DNA of 64,000 nucleotides, taken from contig CP087217.1 in assembly GCA_020912385.1 (NCBI GenBank), forward strand, positions 1,426,001 through 1,490,000, in the 5' to 3' direction. Source of the DNA: Neofusicoccum parvum (Eukaryota; Ascomycota; Dothideomycetes; Botryosphaeriales; Botryosphaeriaceae). Below the pieces are notes generated by a model. The model was given only the letters and a program-made list of their open reading frames with translations. It searched no databases and had not been told where the DNA came from. A program made the translations under genes and the position numbers. The number at the start of each line of letters is the position of its first letter. The first letter of the stretch is position 1. Below are positions 11,796 through 21,823 of the stretch, one piece after another.

Positions 11796-14700
11796 ATTTG
11801 CGGCGTTCTCTTGGTGCGTTGGGAGGCCAGTGGTTCAGTTGAGGGAAGAGGTGGAGAGCGGTGATGGGAAAGATAGGGAAGACAACGTGACGTAATGAAG
11901 CTCAAGCAGGAAACCCGAGACTCTCCAACTACCCCGCCGGATTACGAAGCATTACAGCAATAGAGCGGCGAAGGTGCGGTCAGTACACAGCTTTCATCTG
12001 TGCGGGTTCAACTCCTCATGTCCATGAAGATCTGTCACCGAGGAAAATGGTTGCTGGATAATCTGCAGAATCCCCATGCAGTGGTTCGGGTCTGTCCCAG
12101 GCCGTGGAATGCTTCGGGTGAAACAGGCACAGAGTGGGGTGCAGAAGGCGACCCTCGGCTCTTACCGCTCTCCTTGGGCCCATCCACCCTGCAGTGAGCC
12201 ATACTTCTCTTTTCCGACACAAACGCATGTTCCCAATACAAACATGGCACACGTGCCCAGAAGGGCCTGATCATATAGGCTGTGAATCTCGGCATTCATC
12301 GATGGACGTCTTAGCCCGAGAGGTTACGAGTTTTTCCGATTCTTGCTGTCGGAGGAGGCAGGTAAACGGCTGTCACGATGGTGTTTCATTTGATCTGCAT
12401 GCATGAACCATCTGCATTGTGCAAAACACATACCTGTTGCGGCGAGGACGTGACTTGATAAAGGTGGAGCAGTCGGACGATCATCGGATCATGATCACAA
12501 TACTCAGAGACTCCAGGAGTCTCCGTACATTCGCCGTTCTCTCCTCCTAATCATGTCAACCTCTTCATGCTTTGCGTGTGCAGCTCCGGTCTGGTATCGT
12601 GTGGAAGGGTTGATGGTGCGAGAGACTTCAAGGCTGTTTGGTGTCGCCGAAGGCAAGTTCCAAGCTCGGAATGACAGAAGAGACTGAAATACGACGAGAC
12701 TTTGCCTGAGACTGACGACAGGGACCTCCCTACACTGCAGATGCCCTACAATACGTGTCTTCACGCCAGCACGACCGACGAGCAGCGGCCTTCATTACCG
12801 TGAGAGGGACGCGAACACGGGCAGCCACGTCATCCAGCTAGGACGCCATCCCACCGGCCCATTCACCGGAGGATACTTAGCTGCTCAAGCGCAGTCGAGA
12901 GTCGAACACGGGTGCGGACGGCGGCGTGAGGCTGCGGAAACCAGCTCGCAGGGCAAGGGGGGCCGGGTATTTGAACACCAGCTCGGTCCACGACCGCGTC
13001 TCAGCCAGGCCGCCACAGAGGCGTAGGGCTCGACCCAGACGCGACAGGCTGGGGCCGGAATTACAGTTCCACCGCGGTGTCCGTCGTGCATCGTGAGCGC
13101 GTGGAGTCTGCGGTTCGGTGGACAATGCCCCGGCGGATAAATGCTTCGCGCCAAGTCAACCCACAGCGCTGCCCTTCGCGGGGCTCCACAGCCCTACAAG
13201 CCTCCCCGCGCGAGCACCATGGAAGAGGCAAGAGGCTGGGGAAAATCATTTGCAACGGGAATGTCCTGCATTTACCCAGCGGCATGGCGCCGTGGCGGCT
13301 CCTGCAAGTCATTCCCCAGCCCTGGCGCGCTCCCGAAAGCTTGTCTGCGGGAACGACGCGAGCACAGAGACAGGAGGTCGAGGCGTTCCTGGCCGTTCCG
13401 GGCGGCGTGCGACGCAGAATCCATGAAACAGGGCGAGAGGAGGCCGGAAAGAAGGCTCTGATTGGCAGCAAGCGCGCGTCGAGACGGTGGGAGAGATAAG
13501 AACGGGCTGAGCAGCACGGCACCCAGGCGCTGGCAACGGGCCCCTTTCGCAGAGCCGGAGAAGAGCATGGTGTTGGCAGGACTGGCGGGCGACGAGCCGA
13601 GCGTGGTGGGCGGCAGGTGTCTGGCCGGGTCGGCATTCGAGTCAGCCCCAACGCTGCCCGTGCGCGCTGGCCACGCCGCCGCATACGCCGCCGGGCTCTG
13701 TGCGTACGAGGTGGCACTGCGACTGAAAAGCCTGCAGTCGGACAGGGCGGCGCGCGAGAGACAGACGCAGCGAGCTGAGAGCCGCCGGGCGGGCTGGAGC
13801 TGCGAGCAGAGGTCGCGACAGGCGGCAGCGCCGGAACCCACCCTCCCCATGGGGCGCACTCCAGACTCCAGCGCTCCAGAGGGAAAAAGGCGGGCGTGCA
13901 GCAGCCGCGGAGTCGAGCCGACATTCGGCCAACCAGCGCCGGAGCCGCTGTCTCGGGGCTCGGACTTGCGGGCGTTGGGCACAGGGCGTCGGAGATTGAG
14001 CTGGGGAGCGGTTGCGTCGCATCGCGTGTCGCTGGCAGAGTCTTCTTCCCCCGTTTTCGCCTCCGCGACAGCTCCAGACCCCAGGCCGGACCCACTGCCC
14101 CGGCACTCTCCGCGCGCAAACAGTGGAGCTGCAGCTCTCCACCAGCAATCCTCCGCCGCGCTGCGTGAGCCCTGCCGTCGCCGCACCACGCCCGCGCAGC
14201 CCTCGCCCGCCGCCCGCCGCCCGCCGCGCTAGCAGAGCCGCACGTCCAGAGCCCGCCCAGCCGCCCGCTCCCGCTTGGCGCGCGCTTGGCCTGCGTCGTT
14301 CGACCGCGCAGCCAGCCGTCGGCGCGCTTCTGGAAGCCTTCTGGAAGCGGCGCGAGAGCGTGGCTCAGGCGACAGGTCAGCCCGCAGGCCGCGGCGCGCC
14401 AGCCCCAGGCCGGCGGGTGCATGTCCGAAGGCTCAAGGCGGAGCGGAGGCGCGCAGTCGGCAGAAGGCGCCGCTCTGGGACTAAGGCGGGCTCTAGCGAC
14501 TCGCTGCCACCACCACCGCGCCCGCCCAGACGCCTCCCAAGCCGCTGGCGGCCACCTGCCCTCGCCCGCCGACTCGCGCGGCCCGACTGCTCGCCAGTGC
14601 GCGCGACCACCTTCCCTTGCGCAGGCCGCGCCGTTGTTTGACGGCACGGCTCATCGTCGGCTGCCACCCTCGAGCAATCCCCAGGCGGAGGCCCCAGGAC

Positions 14701-15270
14701 TCCGCGAGCCCACTTCGCGGGTTGTGGGCAGACCACCAGCGCGGATGCCGGCCTCCCAACAGTCCCTTTGCCGATGCTCGGGCTCGCAAGGGCCCTGGGC
14801 CCTCGCGCTGCCCGACCGACGTCTCACACACCCCAATATCCGCAGGGAGCTGGCCAACCTTGATTTCGAACCACCCGTCTCAGCCACCGCGGCCGCCTGG
14901 TCTGCCGTCAGCTGCTCCTCGTGCCATCGCGACCGGCGACGTAGCCTGCCGCCGCGGTAGAGCGCCCTCGAACGGCCGCCAAGCGGCCCGCCGAGCCTCC
15001 AAGCCCTTCAAGTGCCGCGCAGCATCCATCATTGGCCGGCCTGCCACCCGCCCTAGCAGTGATGCGCCAGAGAAGCACTGTCCTCCGCCGGGGCCCCCTT
15101 CGAACCGCTTCGGGGAGTCCCCGCATCGTCACATGGCTTGCATGGCCCCATGTCCCTGCCGCGTCTCCCTACGGCCATTGCGGCTTTTGCTGACCTCAAT
15201 GGCGCCGCCGCGCATTTCAACGCCAAGGGCTTGTGCTCCGGATGCTTCGTCTCCACTGCCGTGGGGCCTT
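11796..15270. other. Intergenic, GC-rich, no gene recognised
   Basis: About 3.5 kb. From about 12,900 to 15,000 the DNA is very GC-rich, so all six frames stay open by chance (one minus-strand frame runs 528 codons at 13061-14647), but the translations are Arg/Ala/Ser/Pro-rich with no domain. The right part is the upstream region of the hexose transporter. Confidence 0.5.
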
Positions 15271-15279
15271 CATAAAAGC
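15271..15279 (+). promoter_or_regulatory. TATA-like box of the hexose transporter
   Basis: CATAAAAGC, 112 nt upstream of the ATG at 15383 and followed by a C/T-rich leader. A plausible core promoter element by position. Confidence 0.4.
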
Positions 15280-15382
15280 GAGCCTGCCCCAGCTGTTTGC
15301 TCTTGTTTCCCAGGCCTTCTGTCTCCCTCGTGTATCATCGACAAACTCTTCGTGAGGAGCGCCAGTCAATCAGCCAGCAATC

Positions 15383-17166
15383 ATGGGTTTCGCGCTCAAC
15401 AAGCCGAAGGACGTGCCCGGCGCGGCATGGTACGACCACCATTGCACCGTCAAGCCATGCTCTCACTGACCAATGCTGCAGGCCTGCCATCCTCATCGGC
15501 CTCTTCGTGGCCTTCGGTGGTGTTCTCTACGGATATGACACCGGTACCATCTCTGGCATCCTCGCCATGGACTACTTCAAGCAGGAGTTCGCGACTGTCA
15601 CCCCCCCGGAGATCACTGCCTCGCAGGAGTCTCTCATCGTCTCCATTCTGTCCGCCGGTACCTTCTTCGGTGCCCTGACTGCTGCTCCCACCGCCGATAT
15701 TCTTGGTCGTCGCTATGGTCTCATGTTCTCCACTGCCGTGGTCTTCAACCTGGGTGTCATCCTCCAGACTGCTGCCACCGCCCAGCCCATGTTCATTGCT
15801 GGCCGTTTCTTCGCTGGATTCGGTGTCGGTATGATCTCGGCCATGAGTAAGTTCTTCGACGGTGTCCATGTCTGCACAAGTCGCTCACATGCTCTGCAGT
15901 TCCCATGTACCAGTCTGAGACCTCCCCGAAGTGGATTCGTGGTACCATTGTCGGTGCTTACCAGCTCGCCATCACCATTGGTCTCTTCCTGGCTGCCATT
16001 GTCAACAACTCCACCAAGGACCGCCCTGACACTGGATCATACCGCATTCCGATTGCTGTTCAGTTTGCTTGGTCTTTGATTCTCGTTGGAGGGTAAGATG
16101 TGTCGTCCTCCGCTCAGTTTGACGCAGCGCTAACATGGAATCAGTCTCATCTTCCTTCCTGAGACCCCTCGCTTCCTCGTCAAGCAGGACAAGCACGAGC
16201 AGGCTACTTCTTCGCTTGCCAAGCTGCGTCGCCTTCCAGTCGACCACCCTGCCGTTGTCGAGGAGCTCGCTGAGATCGTCGCCAACCACCACTACGAGAT
16301 GAGCATCGGTACCGCCAGCTACGCTGAGTGCTTCAAGGGCACCGTCGGCAAGCGTCTCTTGACTGGTTGCCTTCTCCAAGCTCTGCAGCAGCTTACCGGT
16401 GTCAACTTCATCGTAAGGCTCCAGCAATCTCACTCGTCAGGTTCTTTCACTGACTCCCAAACAGTTCTACTACGGTACCCAGTACTTCCAGAACGCCGGT
16501 TTCCAGAACCCCTTCATCATCTCCGTCATCACCAACTCGGTCAACGTCGTCTCCACCTTCCCCGGTCTATACCTGGTCGAGAAGATGGGTCGTCGCAACC
16601 TCCTGCTCATGGGCGCCATCGGCATGTGCGTCTGCCAGTACATCGTCGCCATCACCGGCACCGTCGCCGGCACTTCGGATCTGGCCGCCCAGCGCGCCGC
16701 CATTGCCTTCGTGTGCATCTACATCTTCTTCTTCGCCTCGTCGTGGGGCCCGGTGGCCTGGGTCGTCACTGGCGAGCTGTTCCCGCTCAAGGTGCGCGCC
16801 AAGTGTCTGTCCATGACCACTGCCTCCAACTGGCTGCTCAACTGGGCCATCGCCTACTCGACCCCGTACATGGTCGACGAGGAGCACGCCAACCTGCAGT
16901 CCAAGGTCTTCTTCGTCTGGGGCAGCTTCTGCTTCGTCTGCATCGCCTTCGTCATCTTCATGATCTACGAGACCAAGGGCCTGTCGCTCGAGCAGGTCGA
17001 CGAGCTGTACACCGTCGTCACAAAGGCCTGGCAGAGCCAGGGCTTCCGCCCCCAGATCTCCTTCCAGGACGTCGAGGACGTGTCCGGCGGCAGGAAGATG
17101 TCGCTCACCGAGGCCGCTGAGCTGGCCAACCAGAAGAAGAGCGTTTCCGCCGTGGAGAAGGCTTAA
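15383..17166 (+). CDS. MFS hexose transporter (HXT type)
   Basis: Five exons (15383-15429, 15482-15846, 15900-16092, 16145-16412, 16465-17166), all introns 52-53 nt with GT..AG; 524 residues. This is a full-length fungal sugar porter of the major facilitator superfamily with about 12 membrane helices. Landmarks include FGGVLYGYDTG in helix 1, a GRRYG loop between helices 2 and 3, AGRFFAGFGVGM in helix 4, PETPRFLVK after helix 6, QQLTGVNFIFYYGTQYF in helix 7, VEKMGRRNLL and GELFPLKVRAK. It carries out proton-coupled or facilitated glucose/hexose uptake at the plasma membrane. Snf3/Rgt2-type sensors have a much longer cytosolic tail than the ~60 residues here, so a transporter is favoured. Substrate and affinity cannot be read from sequence. 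Confidence 0.95.
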
Positions 17167-17863
17167 GTGCATCTATCACTGGTGTTGTTTGTTTTGAATC
17201 TCGACTGCCCTGACTTGTTGATCTGGAAGGGAACGGGATGTTCTTGTTTGATGGCATGATCTGTGCGAGAGCTGCACGCATGGCTTTTCCATTTATTGAT
17301 ATCATTGTAATAGACGATGAGTCGTATACGAGATACGTTTAACGCAGGTTAAAAAAAATCAAAAGCTCAAAAATAAGAGTTGTTATACCCCACTACTCAA
17401 TTATCCTCTGCTCGAATTCGTGATCCATGTTAGTGTTGCTCGAAAGGCCCGACATACGAGATTGAGTTTGATCCAAGCGCAGTCAGACGTGTCAGATAAT
17501 CCTTCCGGTTGATGGTAACTAGGGCTCAGCGAATGCTGATGTTCAGAGGTCATTCCAGATGAAGAAGGTGAGTTATTTATGAACCCTGATAAGATTTTGA
17601 AGCTTCGATGTTTGATATTTACAAATGTTTAGATGTGTCGTTGAGAGACGAAGGATTTCCGTTGAACCAAGCAAAAACGCCACGAAAGAAGCAAAGACCA
17701 TCCCACCTGAACCCCATCCCATCAACTCGGAATAAAAATAAAGTGATAAAACAAAAAGGTAATACAAGACGGAGGGCGCCACGTCGTTGAAGATAGGAAT
17801 AACTCTCGTCAATCAGACAACGCCAATAACAAACGCCTCATATCGCCTTTTGCCGGGTGTCGT
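17167..17863. other. Convergent 3' intergenic region
   Basis: About 700 nt between the stop codons of the hexose transporter (+) and the unrecognised gene (-). AT-richer than its surroundings, with A-runs near 17,350 and 17,750 compatible with polyadenylation on either strand. No gene seen. Confidence 0.5.
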
Positions 17864-18766
17864 TTACTCGTCATCTTCCTCTTCATCCTCTTCAGCCAGA
17901 TCTCCCTCCTCCCACAAATCCGCAACCTCCTCCTGATCCAGCGGCGCGCCCAATCCGACCGCCACCTGGCACTCCTCTCCATTCTCATCCGCAGCCTTCA
18001 AGTACGTCCACTTCCACTTCAAATCCCTCGGCGCGTGCGGCGCATCCGGGCGCGTCACCTTGACCCTCACCTCCCTGATCTCCGCACCCAACACATCCGT
18101 CTTCGTCCTCGTCGGCTCCTCAAACGCGGAGTCCCGCCTGCGATGCCCCCGCATCTTCCTCCGCATGGCCTCGCCATCCACATCCCCATTCTCATCCTCG
18201 CGCAGCTCCGCCTCCTCGGCAGCCGCCTGCTCGCCAAACGACGCGCGCCTGACGGCCAGCAGGCCGTTGCCGGCGTCCGCGGCAGCCGCGTGCGCGTACG
18301 ACGCGTTCGTCAGCTCGCGCACCGCCGCGACCCAGTACACCGGGGCGCGGGCGCGGGCAGCCCGCAACAACCAGTCGCGGGCGGCGGGGTCGCGCACGCT
18401 CTTCTCGAACGCGCCGAACGGGTCCTTGAGGGCGCGCACGGACGCCTTCTCGGCGGAGATGCTGCAGAAGCGGGTGCCGGCGCGGCGCGGCTTGCGGATC
18501 AGCAGCTCGCCGCCGTGCGAGCGGGTGAAGTTGCCGGTGGCGGGCGAGATGGAGGCGACGTCCTTGTAGTAGGCCGTCAGGCGGGTGTCGTCATAGTCGC
18601 GGGCGGAGAGGGCGGCGGTGCGGAGGGTGGTGGTGGAGGGGGCGCGGAGGTCGGTCAGGAGGTCGCCCACGGCGTAGGTGTGCGTCGGGAAGGGCCGCGG
18701 GAGGAGCGCGCAGTGCGGCGTGCCGGCCGGGCTGTGGGCGGCAGCCGCGTGCGATAGGACACTCAT
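17864..18766 (-). CDS. Unrecognised 300-residue protein with acidic tail
   Basis: Single exon. I chose the ATG at 18766 (context ACAAAATGAG) rather than the longer upstream frame, whose extra residues are proline-rich promoter translation. The protein starts MSVLSHAAAAHSPAG, then has YAVGDLLTDLR, a central DPAARDWLLRAARARAPVYW followed by VAAVREL, a basic MRRKMRGHRRRD stretch (about 217-228), EIREVRVKVTR, and WKWTYLK, ending in a run of Asp/Glu. No signal peptide, membrane segment or catalytic motif was seen. The order of short hydrophobic strands (VYWVAAV, then EIREVRVKV) loosely recalls fungal gasdermin-type proteins, but that is only an impression. The reading frame is intact and codon use is like that of neighbours. 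Convergent with the hexose transporter. Confidence 0.75.
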   Translation of the reverse strand: MSVLSHAAAAHSPAGTPHCALLPRPFPTHTYAVGDLLTDLRAPSTTTLRTAALSARDYDDTRLTAYYKDVASISPATGNFTRSHGGELLIRKPRRAGTRFCSISAEKASVRALKDPFGAFEKSVRDPAARDWLLRAARARAPVYWVAAVRELTNASYAHAAAADAGNGLLAVRRASFGEQAAAEEAELREDENGDVDGEAMRRKMRGHRRRDSAFEEPTRTKTDVLGAEIREVRVKVTRPDAPHAPRDLKWKWTYLKAADENGEECQVAVGLGAPLDQEEVADLWEEGDLAEEDEEEDDE

Positions 18767-19002
18767 TTTGTCGGTTGGTGGTTTTTGGGGGGGTGGAGGG
18801 GTGGAGGGGGGGTGGTGAGGGACGGCTGTCCGGGTGGGCTGGTTGGGCTGGTTGGTTGGTGGTGGGTTGGTGGTGGCCGCTGGGTCGATTCCTGCGATGG
18901 AGGAACCGATTGATTGCTTGGTGGTGGTGGGTGGATGCTTGGGATCACTGATGCGATGATGGGAGAAAGAAAGACAGGAATGGAGGGCGGGCGGGTGGCA
19001 GC

Positions 19003-19020
19003 TATATAGCGACGTCACGG
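19003..19020 (-). promoter_or_regulatory. TATATA box next to a CRE-like site
   Basis: TATATA (19003-19008) is immediately followed on the plus strand by GCGACGTCAC, which reads TGACGTCGC on the minus strand, a CRE/ATF-type core. It lies about 240 nt upstream of the ATG at 18766 and could serve that gene. Confidence 0.35.
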
Positions 19021-19907
19021 CCCCTCCATTCCACCCCTCCTCCAGCAGGCCCGATTGAGGGAGGGGTAGCTCTGCGCGCTGGAGCAAGCCTGCAGCTGCG
19101 ATGTGTGGTTCCGCGTTTCTCCGCGCGATTAAGCTGGCCGCCCTTCCTGGATCATGCCTCGATCAGGACACCTCAGGGCCGGCGGCGGGACGGGATGGCG
19201 TGGCTCGCGGCGCATTTGGCGCTGACGCATGGCGCGAAAATGCGGGGAAAGCTAGCAGCTCATGCGCCTGGAGACAAAGAGGAATCGCGGGAACCCCTTG
19301 GGGCCGGCTGGGCCAGGGCAGCACGGCGCGCTCGGCGCATCTGAAGCACCTTGTCCCACGCAAACGGCCGCTGTCGCGTGACGCAATGCAAGGGATTGAC
19401 GAGGCGGCGGGCGAATGAGGGCAGCGCTGGGCGAGAGCGTCGAATGAGCGCGGTGGTGAGCGAGTGGTGTGATTCGCGCAGCCAATGGCCGCCCGGTTCG
19501 GCTCGAGATCGGCCTGGCGCTGCTGCGGGGGTGGGGCCACCCGGCCAGCGTCAGGAGATCGCGAGATGACCGCGAACGTCGCGGCCCGGCTTCTGCTCTG
19601 ACCGCCGCTGCGCGATGAGTCCCCCAAGTGCCTCAATTGCCGCAGTCCTGGCCACGCGACCTCCGCTTGGATCAAGAGTGCCACCCTCTGCGTGATGTCT
19701 TCGCGCCTTGCCCGCCGCGTCTTTGCAGCGCGACGTGTGACGTGGAGACAGCGCGAGAGATCAAGAGCTGGGAAGACGCCATCGCTGCTCGCCGAGGGAC
19801 GAGAGCGCATCGGCCTGTGTCGAGAGGCTGATGGAGAGGCTGGGTGCTCGCCGTCGCTGATGTGGAAACAGCTGTCCCATTCGCGTTTGATGCATCGGAA
19901 CGACAAC
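19021..19907. other. Intergenic, no gene recognised
   Basis: GC-rich upstream region of the 18766 gene. Overlapping ORFs on both strands are Arg/Ser/Ala-rich without domains. Confidence 0.45.
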
Positions 19908-20077
19908 GCAGCGACCCATCGCCCATCGTGCCGCCGATTCTCGGAGTCGAAGAATGCACGACAACATGCTCGAATTACGTCCGAATGCTCCACCATGCTG
20001 GGTTGTCGCAGCGACCCATCGCAACCGCCGATTCTCGGAGTCCAAGAATGAACGACGACATGCTCGAATTCCGACCG
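19908..20077. repeat. Imperfect two-copy tandem repeat (~95-100 bp period)
   Basis: GCAGCGACCCATCGC occurs at 19908-19922 and again at 20008-20022. CCGCCGATTCTCGGAGTC follows in both (from 19931 and from 20025), then AGAATGxACGACxACATGCT and CGAATT (from 19951 and 20045). The two copies differ by a few substitutions and about a 6-nt indel. It does not maintain a reading frame between copies, so it is probably a non-coding duplication or a remnant of a repetitive element. Confidence 0.8.
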
Positions 20078-20081
20078 CAGC

Positions 20082-20149
20082 TGAAGCGTCATACCCACGG
20101 CTCAGCGCCCCCGCCTGGTTGACAAGCCCGTCCGCACGAATGCTTCAAC
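20082..20149. repeat. Decayed single-arm copy of the hairpin repeat
   Basis: GTCCGCACGAATGCTTCAAC at 20130-20149 differs at one position from the arm shared by the hairpins at 21291 and 36637. A weak partner, TGAAGCGTCAT, starts at 20082, so this may be a degraded third hairpin. Confidence 0.45.
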
Positions 20150-20477
20150 CCCGATGTTTCGACAGCTCGTTGCGACAAAGCAGCATGCATCCGAAAACGG
20201 AGCCCAAGGCTAGCATCAAAATGCTCTGGTGAGATCCTGAAGAGGGGCTACTACAAAACTGTAGGAATCATTTCCATCAAAGGCGTAGTACAGCATATGG
20301 CCATATGGAAGAGCTATGGTGCTCCCGGGTAATGTCGGAAGGGTTCGACCTACGGGAGGGGCTGTTTTGCATTTTCTTCGTTTAGAGCATTGCCATTTTC
20401 ATCATTTTCTATTTTGCACGTCATCCACTTACTCGCATCGATCTCTAAAACTAGTCTAAACTCTAGCCATATCGCCA

Positions 20478-21073
20478 TCTACTTCTTATCAACAGAGAAC
20501 TTTCCCAAGTCGTCCGTCACGGTCTTGCCGATATTCAGGCTGCCCAGCCCACCCGCAACCTCCTGCACCATCTTCTTCTCCTGGTCACACATCTGCATCC
20601 TGGCCCTATCCACCTTCTAAAGCTCCCTCTCCTCATCAAATTCCTCATCAGCCGCCTGACTCTTGTGAGAGCCCTGGTGGAAGTCTCCCCGCTTGTCGGC
20701 AAGCTGACAGTCTTGCTTATAGATCTCAGCCTCCTCCCTGACCTCGTCCAATCCCGCCTTGGTGACGGGCGAGCTGATCGTCTTGCCCGATTCGGAGACG
20801 CTATAGCCCTTCTGCTTAAGAACTTGGCGCAGGGGAAAGCTCATTTTGAGAATGGAAGTGACGAGGTTATCCTTGGCGGGGTGAACTGCGGCAGAGGAGG
20901 TCGAGGTGACGTGAGGGTTTGGGTGAAGCAGTGTCGGCTTGAGCGACGGGTCGCCAACGGTGTCAACGACAGCTTCGAAGCTGCTTAAGGTGAAGCGATC
21001 ACCTTGCTGGAGCGCCGGCACGGATGTCTTGTCCGAGGGCTTGTGAGGAGGAGTTTTGGTCGTTGTCGGACAT
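20478..21073 (-). pseudogene. Broken gene, distant relative of the gene at 21824-22585
   Basis: Coding-looking sequence is interrupted twice. An ATG at 21073 opens MSDNDQNSSSQALGQDIRAG but hits a stop after 24 codons; shifting by one base gives a frame that runs on from about 21020 (QQGDRFTLSSFEAVVD, GDPSLKP, MSFPLRQVLKQKGYSV) to a TAG at 20617-20619. Beyond that stop the same frame continues for 45 convincing codons (KVDRARMQMCDQEKKM...GKFSVDKK) to a second TAG at 20479-20481. So there is one apparent frameshift (or a missed intron) and one in-frame nonsense codon. The GD..T......V.D..GDP.LKP segment matches 11 of 23 residues in the next gene. The shortest intact reading is MSFPLRQ... (20617-20844, 75 residues), which could be expressed. 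Function unknown. Confidence 0.55.
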
Positions 21074-21290
21074 GGCGGTGAGGTAGTGGTGTCGGCCTTG
21101 CAGAGGGAGGCCGGCGGGGAGAGAGGATGGTGGTGGCTGTGGAGGAGATAGAGGAAGAGGCAGGTAGGTGTGGGTTTCCTGGACGAGGAAGAGTTGGTCG
21201 TGCGCCTTTTAGGAAGAATTTGCGAACGCTGAGTCTATTAGGCGCGTAAATTCACTTACTTTGTGAAAGGAAGGGTTTGGGGAACTAGGT

Positions 21291-21375
21291 GCGGGGAGTT
21301 GAAGCATTCGTCCGGACAGGAATGTACGCAAAATGGTTGGACATTCGTGTTCGGATGAATGCTTCAGCTTTCCGT
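21291..21375. repeat. Long hairpin / inverted repeat (35-bp stem, 15-nt loop)
   Basis: Arms 21291-21325 and 21341-21375 pair over 35 positions around a 15-nt loop (21326-21340): 28 Watson-Crick pairs, 6 G.T pairs and a single G-G mismatch. All six G.T differences can be explained by C-to-T transitions from a perfect palindrome. The left arm contains, on the minus strand, CTGTCCGGACGAATGCTTCA, which recurs exactly at 36683-36702. It lies between the broken gene (start 21073) and the intact relative, about 220 nt upstream of the broken gene's ATG. Confidence 0.85.
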
Positions 21376-21709
21376 GGATTGATGGAGTTCTTTCATGCGT
21401 GAACTTGCACGCTAAAGGTCAAAACGACGTTTCCATAGGGAGCTAGAGAATTCATCCAGACGGTGATGTTTCCTACGCTTCGTAAAGTAGGATATCACGG
21501 CACGGAGTTGGACCTCTTCTTTACCTTTGAACTTCTTCCGATTTTAATTCAACATCTCTCCATCATCTCATACGTGCTTCCTTCGACAATTACTCATCAA
21601 CAGGAAACAGCACCACCTGTTGCATTTATTTATACTGCATTCAAGAACAGTGTCTATTATGTGAAGGGTTTTTATCGTCCTTTAGCCATCCCCCAGCTTC
21701 AGCCGCCTT
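21376..21709. other. Intergenic, no gene recognised
   Basis: AT-richer stretch downstream of the hairpin and downstream (minus strand) of the repeat-containing gene. It should hold that gene's 3' UTR; nothing else recognised. Confidence 0.4.
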
Positions 21710-21823
21710 TCAATGAGCCTTCCCCAGCATGATCGCCTCTTCGTACCCCGCGACGCCAGGGGTCTTGTCCTCCGAAGCACCCTCCATAGTCATGTCGATC
21801 TGCTCTCCTGCAAGCTGGCCGTC

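Noticed and set aside
13061..14647. 528-codon minus-strand open frame, with long frames also open on the plus strand
   Set aside because: The DNA is very GC-rich, so stops are rare in every frame. The translation is Arg/Ala/Ser/Trp-rich with no domain or pattern, and competing frames are equally long.
18767..19087. N-terminal extension of the 300-residue gene
   Set aside because: The extra residues are Pro/Thr/Ser-rich translation of a region holding a TATATA box and CRE-like site; the ATG at 18766 has a good context.
19163..20098. 311-codon minus-strand open frame
   Set aside because: It crosses the non-coding tandem repeat, the copies are in different frames, and there is no domain.
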